In this document: positions 17,013 to 22,483 of the stretch, in pieces | Layout: every line of letters begins with the position of its first letter | Position numbering within the stretch: position 1 is the first letter of the stretch | DNA from: Heterostelium multicystogenum | Lineage: Eukaryota; Evosea; Eumycetozoa; Acytosteliales; Acytosteliaceae | NCBI GenBank assembly: GCA_003667245.1 | Contig: RCNN01000533.1 | Span: 1 to 22,483 of the forward strand | Reading direction: 5' to 3' | Length of the DNA: 22,483 nucleotides | Translations under genes and position numbers: made by a program | Notes under the pieces: generated by a model | Database searches by the model: none | Told to the model about the DNA's origin: nothing | What the model saw: the letters and a program-made list of their open reading frames with translations, nothing else

Positions 17013-20000
17013 ATGAACGCTGAAGACTCCTTGAAACTTGCTCGCCGGTTTATCGGGTTGCCCCTGGAAAAACGCGCCAGATGTTCCTCCAGGCGCTGCA
17101 CAAGGAAGGGGTGGATTTTTCCCGGTTTCCGATCCCGGCAGGGGTGGAGGCCGAGGACCGGCAGGCGCTGTCCTATGCGCAGCAGCGGATGTGGTTTCTG
17201 TGGCAACTGGATCCGGCCAGTGGCGCCTATAACCTGCCCGGCGCGGTACGGCTCAAGGGCGCCTTGAGCCTGCCGGCGATCGAGCAGGCGTTCGCCAGCC
17301 TGGTGGCCCGCCATGAGACGTTTGCGCACGGTGTTCCAGCGCCAGGCGGATGATCGTCTGTTGCAAGTGGCCGCGCAGTCGCCGCTGGTGGTCGAACAGT
17401 TGGACTTCAGCGCCCTGGCACCCGCCGAGCGTGAGCAGGCGGTGATGCAGGCCGCTACCCGTCAGTCGCTGTTGCCCTTCGACCTGGCCAAACGGCCCGC
17501 TGCTGCGGGTGCAATTGCTCAAGCTGGCCGAGCAGGAACACGTGCTGCTGCTGACCTTGCACCACATCGTGTCCGACGGCTGGTCGATGAACGTGCTGAT
17601 CGACGAGTTCATCCGCTGCTACGACGCCCATGAGCGCAACGAGCCGCCGCAACTGCCGGCCCTGCCGATCCAGTACAGCGACTACGCCCTGTGGCAGCGC
17701 CCGCTGGCTGGAGGCCGGCGAGCAGGCTCGTCAGCTGGAATACTGGCAGGCACGCCTGGGAGATGAGCACCCGGTACTGGAGTTGCCCATCGACCATCCA
17801 CGCCCGGCGATGCCCAGCTACCAGGGCACCCGGCATGACTTTGCCGATTGATCCGGCGCTGGCTGCGCAGTTGCGCAGTTGCGCGCAAAAACACAATGTG
17901 ACCTTGTTCATGTTGCTGCTCGGCGCGTTCAACGTGCTGCTGCATCGCTACACCGGGCAGGGCGACATTCGGGTTGGCGTGCCGATTGCCAACCGCAACC
18001 GCAGCGGAAGTCGAAGGGCTGATCGGTTTCTTCGTCAATACCCAGGTGTTGCGCACCGAACTGACCGGGCAAACCCGCGTCGACGAGTTGCTGCAAGGCA
18101 TCAAGGAACACGCACTGGGCGCCCAGGCCCATCAGGAATTGCCGTTCGAACGCCTGGTAGAAGCCTTGAAAGTCGAGCGCAGCCTGAGCCACACGCCGCT
18201 GTTCCAGGTGATGTACAACCATCAGCCGCAAGTGGCGGACATCGCCGCGGTCAACACCGCCTCCGGGCTTGAACTGTCCCTGGTGCAATGGCAAGGCCGT
18301 ACCACCCAGTTTGACCTGAGCCTGGACACCTACGAGAAGTCCGGCACCCTGCACGACGCCGCGCTGACCTATGCCAAATGACCTGTTCGACGCCGCCACC
18401 ATCGAGCGCATGGCCCGGCACTGGCTCAGCCTGTTGCAGGCGATGGTCGCCGATGGCAGCCAGCGCATCGGTGAACTGCCGATGCTCGCCGCCGCAGAGC
18501 AGCACGTGCTGGTGCATGACTGGAACCAGACGGCCGAAACGTACCCGACCGAACGTGGCATCCACCACCTGATCGAAGGCCAGGTACAACGCACTCCGCA
18601 CGCCGTTTGCCCTGGTGTTCGGCGCGACGCAGTTGACCTACGCGCAGCTCGACGCGCGCGCCAACCAGTTGGCCCATGCCCTGCGCGAGCAGGGTGTTGG
18701 CCCGGACGTTACTGGTGGGGATCTGCATCGAGCGCTCCATCGAAATGGTGGTCGGCCTGCTGGCGATTCTCAAGGCCGGCGGCGCCTACGTCCCGCTGGA
18801 CCCTGAATACCCCCGCGAACGCCTGGCTTACATGATCGAAGACAGCGGCATCGGGCTGCTGCTCTGCCAGCAGAGCCTGCTGTCGACCTTGCCGGTCGAC
18901 GGCATCAACGTCATCGCACTCGACCAGGCACAAGGCTGGCTCGACGATTACGGCTGCGAGCCTCTGGCCGTCAACGTGCACGCGCTGAACCTCGCCTATG
19001 TGATCTACACCTCCGGCTCCACCGGCAAACCCAAGGGCGCCGGCAACAGCCATCGTGCATTGGTCAACCGCCTGTGCTGGATGCAGCAGGCTTATGGCCT
19101 GGATGCCAGCGACGCAGTGTTGCAGAAAACCCCGTTCAGCTTTGACGTGTCGGTGTGGAGTTCTTCTGGCCGTTGATGAGCGGGCGCACGGCTGGTGGTC
19201 GCAGCACCCGGCGAGCATCGCGAACCGGCCTCGCCTGATCGAGACCATTGGCAAGCACGCTATCACCACGCTGCACTTCGTACCGTCGATGCTGCAGGCA
19301 TTTATCCCACGAGCCGGGCGTGCAGGCCTGCGCCAGCCTCAAGCGCATCGTATGCAGTGGTGAAGCGCTGGCGCTGGATGCGCAGTTGCAGGTGTTCGCC
19401 AAGCTTCCGGGCGCCGGTTTGTACAACCTCTACGGCCCGACTGAAGCGGCCATCGACGTCACCCATTGGACCTGCATCGACGAAGGTGCCGACAGCGTGC
19501 CCATCGGCCGCCCCATCGCCAATCTGGGAACCTACATCCTCGACGCGCAACTCAACCCTGTGCCGGCAGGCGTCAGCGGTGAGCTTTTACCTCGGTGGCA
19601 CCGGGCTGGCCCGCAGTTACCACCGCCGCCCGGCGCTCACCGCCGAGCGTTTTGTGCCGTGCCCGTTCAATGACGGTGCGCGGCTGTACCGGACCGGCGA
19701 CCGGGTGCGCCAGCGCGCCGACGGTGTGATCGAATACCTCGGCCGCCTCGATCATCAGGTCAAGCTGCGCGGCCTGCGCATCGAACTGGGTGAGATCGAG
19801 ACCCGCCTGATGCAACACCCGCTGGTGCGCGAGGCCGTGGTGCTGGTGCAGGGCGGTAAACAGTTGGTTGCTTACCTGGTGCTGGAGGGAGGCGAGCCTG
19901 CCACGCCGTGGCAACCGGAGCTCAAGGCGTGGCTGTTGAACAGCCTGCCGGAATACATGGTGCCCACCCACCTGATGCCGCTGGTGAAATTGCCAGTGAC

Positions 20001-22483
20001 CGCCAACGGCAAGCTCGACCGCAAGGCCTTGCCGTTGCCGGACGCTGCGCCGCAGCAAGCGTTCGTGGCGCCACAGGATGCATTGCAAAAAGCCCTGGCG
20101 GCGATCTGGGAAGGATGTGCTCGGTCTTGAGCGCGTAGGCCTGGAAGACAACTTCTTCGAGCTGGGCGGCGATTCGATCATCTCCATCCAGGTGGTCAGC
20201 CGTGCGCGGCAGGCCGGCATCCGCGTCAGCCCGCGTGACCTGTTCCAGTACCAGACCGTGCGCAGCCTGGCACTGGTCGCCACCCTCGATAAACGCTCGG
20301 CGGTGGATCAGGGGCCGGTGAGCGGTGATGCCGTGCTCGGGCCGATCCAGCAGCATTTCTTCAGCCGCGGGATGCCGGTGCGCGAACACTGGAACCAATC
20401 GCTGCTGCTGACTCCCCGTGAGGCCTTGAATGCGCAGTGGCTCGATACAGCGCTGACGCACATCATCAATCACCACGATGCCTTGCGCCTGCGTTTTACC
20501 GAAAGCACCGAGGGCTGGCAGCAAAAACACGATGCTCCAGTGGCTAGCGCTGATCTGTGGCTACGCGATGCCGAGTCGGCGGAACACCTGAATACCTTGT
20601 GCAACGAGGCGCAGCGCAGCCTTGACCTGCAAAACGGCCCGCTGTTGCGAGCCTTGCTGGTCACGCTGGCCGATGGCAGCCAGCGCCTGGCGCTGATCGT
20701 TCACCACCTGGTGGTCGACGGTGTGTCCTGGCGCGTATTACTGGAAGATCTGCAGCAGGCTTACGAACAATTGGCGGCAGGCGGCGGCATTGAGCTGCCG
20801 CCGAAAACCAGTGCATTCCAGGGTTGGACTGCGCGGCTCGAAACAGCAAGTGCAAGCGCTTCGATGAACAACTGATGTACTGGAAAACCCAGCATCAGGA
20901 TGCGAAGGATCTGCCGTGCGACCGACCTGACGCCAGCCTGCAAAATGCGCAGGGTGAAAAAATCGAGTGGCGACTCGACGCCGCACGGACCCGTCAGTTT
21001 GCTGCAACAGGCGCCCGCCGCGTACCGCACGCAGGTCAATGACCTGCTGCTCACCGCGTTGGCCCGCACCATCAGTCGCTGGAGCGGTCAGGCAGGCACG
21101 CTGATCGAGCTTGAAGGCCATGGCCGCGAAGACCTGTTCGATGACATCGACCTGAGTCGCACCGTGGGTTGGTTCACCAGCCTGTTTCGCGGTCAACCTC
21201 ACCGCCAGCGATGACCTCGACGGTTCGATCAAGTCGATCAAGGAGCAACTGCGCGCGGTGCCGGACAAAAGGCCTGGGCTATGGCGTGCTGCGTCATCTG
21301 GCGGCCCCGGCAATACGCGCGCCGAGCTGGCGGCACTGGCGCCACCGCGGATCACCTTCAACTACCTGGGCCAGTTCGACCGTCAGTTCGACGACGCGGC
21401 CTTGTTTGTGCCGTCTGCCGAAACCAGCGGTGTGGCACAGGACCTGGCGGCACCATTGGCCAACTGGCTGACGGTTGAAGGCCAGGTCTATGGCGGCGAA
21501 CTGTCGATGAGCTGGGGCTTCAGCCGCGAATGTTCGACAGCGCGACCGTGCAGCAACTGGTGGACCGCTATGCCAGCGAGCTGCATATGCACTGATCGAA
21601 CACTGCTGCACCTTGCCGGCCGCGCAAGCCACGCCATCGGACTTCCCGCTGGCGCGGGTGACCCAGGCGCAACTGGATGCGCTGCCGGTGCCGGCCGGCC
21701 AGCTCGACGATCTCTATCCGCTGTCGCCCATGCAGCAAGGGTTGCTGTTCCATACCCTGTACGAACAGGCGGCGGGTGAGTACATCAACCAGTTGCGCGT
21801 CGACGTGCAGGGCCTGGATCCCGAGCGTTTCCGCGCCGCTTGGCAGGCCACCGTCGATGCGCAAGACATCCTGCGCAGCGGTTTGTCTGGCAGGGCGAGC
21901 TGGCGCAACGCTGCAGATCGTGCACAAGCAGGTGCAACTGCCGTTCGCCACCCTGGATTGGCGGGCCGCGCGACGATCAGCCGGCGGCCTCGCGGCGCTG
22001 GCCGATGCCGAACGAGCGCAAGGGTTTGGACCTGGCCTGTGCACCCTGCTGCGCCTGGTACTGGTGCAGACCGGCAGTGACCAATGGCACCTGATTTACA
22101 CCCATCACACAATCCTGATGGACGGCTGGAGCAACTCGCAGTTGCTCGGCGAAGTATTGGCAGCGCTATAGCGGCCGCAACACCGGCGAATGCCGGCGGC
22201 CGCTATCGCGACTACATCGCCTGGCTGCAACGTCAGGACGCCCAGTTGAGCCAGGACTTCTGGAGCGAACAACTGGCCGCGCTGCAAGCGCCCCACGCGC
22301 TGGCCCGCGCGGCCACCGCAGGCGCGCGCCCAGAGCGGTCACGACGATCATTACCTGACGCTGGACGAGCAACGCACCCAGGCGCTGGAAGCGTTTGCCC
22401 GCCAGCAGAAAATCACCGTCAACACCCTCGTGCAAGCCGTGGCTGCTGTTGCTGCAACGCTATACCGGGCACGAAGCGGTGGG
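17013..22483 (+). CDS. Pyoverdine-type non-ribosomal peptide synthetase (PvdI-like), 5' part, frameshifted and cut by window end
   Basis: A large multimodular peptide synthetase starting at ATG 17013 ([20 protein letters not shown], then an N-terminal leader typical of pyoverdine synthetases). Visible domains in order: condensation, adenylation, thiolation, epimerisation, and the first 280 residues of a second condensation domain. Module 1 therefore adds a D-residue. Specificity residues point to serine, so D-Ser, which is the usual first residue after the pyoverdine chromophore made by PvdL. No start-type condensation domain or thioesterase is present, consistent with a middle enzyme. Frames change about twenty times, for example near 17085, 17330, 17500, 17710, 18005, 18370, 18605, 19165, 19310, 19590, 20115, 21190, 21270, 21530, 21890 and 22165. 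Regulation by PvdS is inferred from the upstream box. A lipopeptide synthetase remains the main alternative. Confidence 0.85.
17160..18480 (+). other. Condensation domain 1
   Basis: [20 protein letters not shown] (C1), VARHETLRTVF across a frame change (C2), [20 protein letters not shown] (C3, active His pair at 17560-17565 and Asp-Gly at 17575-17580), GVPIANRNR and [10 protein letters not shown] (C5), and [13 protein letters not shown] (C6). The domain accepts an L-configured upstream chain by motif type, which fits an L-Dab chromophore donor. Confidence 0.85.
18550..20070 (+). other. Adenylation domain 1, predicted serine
   Basis: Core motifs: [72 protein letters not shown] and [14 protein letters not shown]. 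Binding-pocket residues aligned by hand to the GrsA positions give D-V-W-H-V-S-L-I, against the serine signature D-V-W-H-L-S-L-I. The pocket Asp codon is 19144-19146. Frames change near 18605, 18705, 19165, 19220, 19310 and 19590. Confidence 0.8.
20080..20290 (+). other. Thiolation (peptidyl carrier) domain 1
   Basis: [20 protein letters not shown]; the phosphopantetheine Ser is codon 20174-20176. The GGDSI form (Asp before Ser) is the form seen before epimerisation domains. One frame change lies near 20115. Confidence 0.9.
20310..21620 (+). other. Epimerisation domain 1
   Basis: [40 protein letters not shown] (HHxxxDG), [20 protein letters not shown] followed by TVGWFTSLF, and [10 protein letters not shown] are the E-domain motifs in order. 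It inverts the bound residue to the D form. Frames change near 20850, 21000, 21190, 21270 and 21530. Confidence 0.88.
21650..22483 (+). other. Condensation domain 2, N-terminal part (cut by window end)
   Basis: [20 protein letters not shown] (the DCL-type C1 motif that follows epimerisation domains) and [20 protein letters not shown] (C3, active His pair near 22102-22107). Frames change near 21890, 22000, 22165 and beyond. The rest of module 2 is outside the window. Confidence 0.87.

Noticed and set aside
17013..22483. True pseudogenised NRPS
   Set aside because: All core motifs of C, A, T and E are intact and the breaks have the same density as in unrelated genes.

Overview
The window looks like chromosome of a fluorescent Pseudomonas (P. 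fluorescens group). The reasons are high GC with strong third-position GC bias, three kinds of Pseudomonas REP/REPIN palindromes, a bphO-bphP pair, and a pyoverdine-type peptide synthetase behind a PvdS-like iron-starvation promoter. There is no phage, IS or integrase.

Nearly every gene is broken by single-base indels, often in homopolymer runs. Conserved motifs simply jump frame and carry on. The breaks are spread over unrelated genes at roughly one per 200-400 bp, so I read this as a poorly polished assembly rather than gene decay. CDS coordinates therefore span intended genes and are not single open frames; the AraC regulator is the one clearly intact gene.

Layout: (1) 1-2511 (+), the end of heme oxygenase bphO and the bacteriophytochrome kinase bphP, overlapping at ATGA. 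(2) 2512-4484 (-), a BRCT-domain protein, a VOC/glyoxalase-fold protein and an epoxide-hydrolase-like alpha/beta hydrolase. (3) 4561-5650, five tandem copies of a ~227 bp unit, each holding a REPIN. (4) 5663-8890 (-), an SDR and a GH15 glycosidase overlapping by 8 bp, then an isochorismatase-family hydrolase. (5) 9054-14029 (+), a NimR-like AraC regulator followed by an overlapping outer-membrane-factor / EmrA / EmrB operon. (6) 14309-16204, a TetR repressor diverging from an MFS exporter, with two perfect copies of one palindrome between them. (7) 16213-16804 (-), a hicA-hicB toxin-antitoxin pair with its own operator palindrome. (8) 17013 to the window end (+), an NRPS with C-A(Ser)-T-E modules and the start of a second C domain, probably PvdI-like.

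The genes form separate small units rather than one pathway: red-light sensing, sugar hydrolysis and oxidation, two drug-export units with their regulators, a TA pair, and iron-regulated siderophore synthesis. I found no convincing unknown multi-gene system. The most unusual element is the tandem REPIN array; the clearest regulatory signals are the twin TetR operators and the PvdS-like box.
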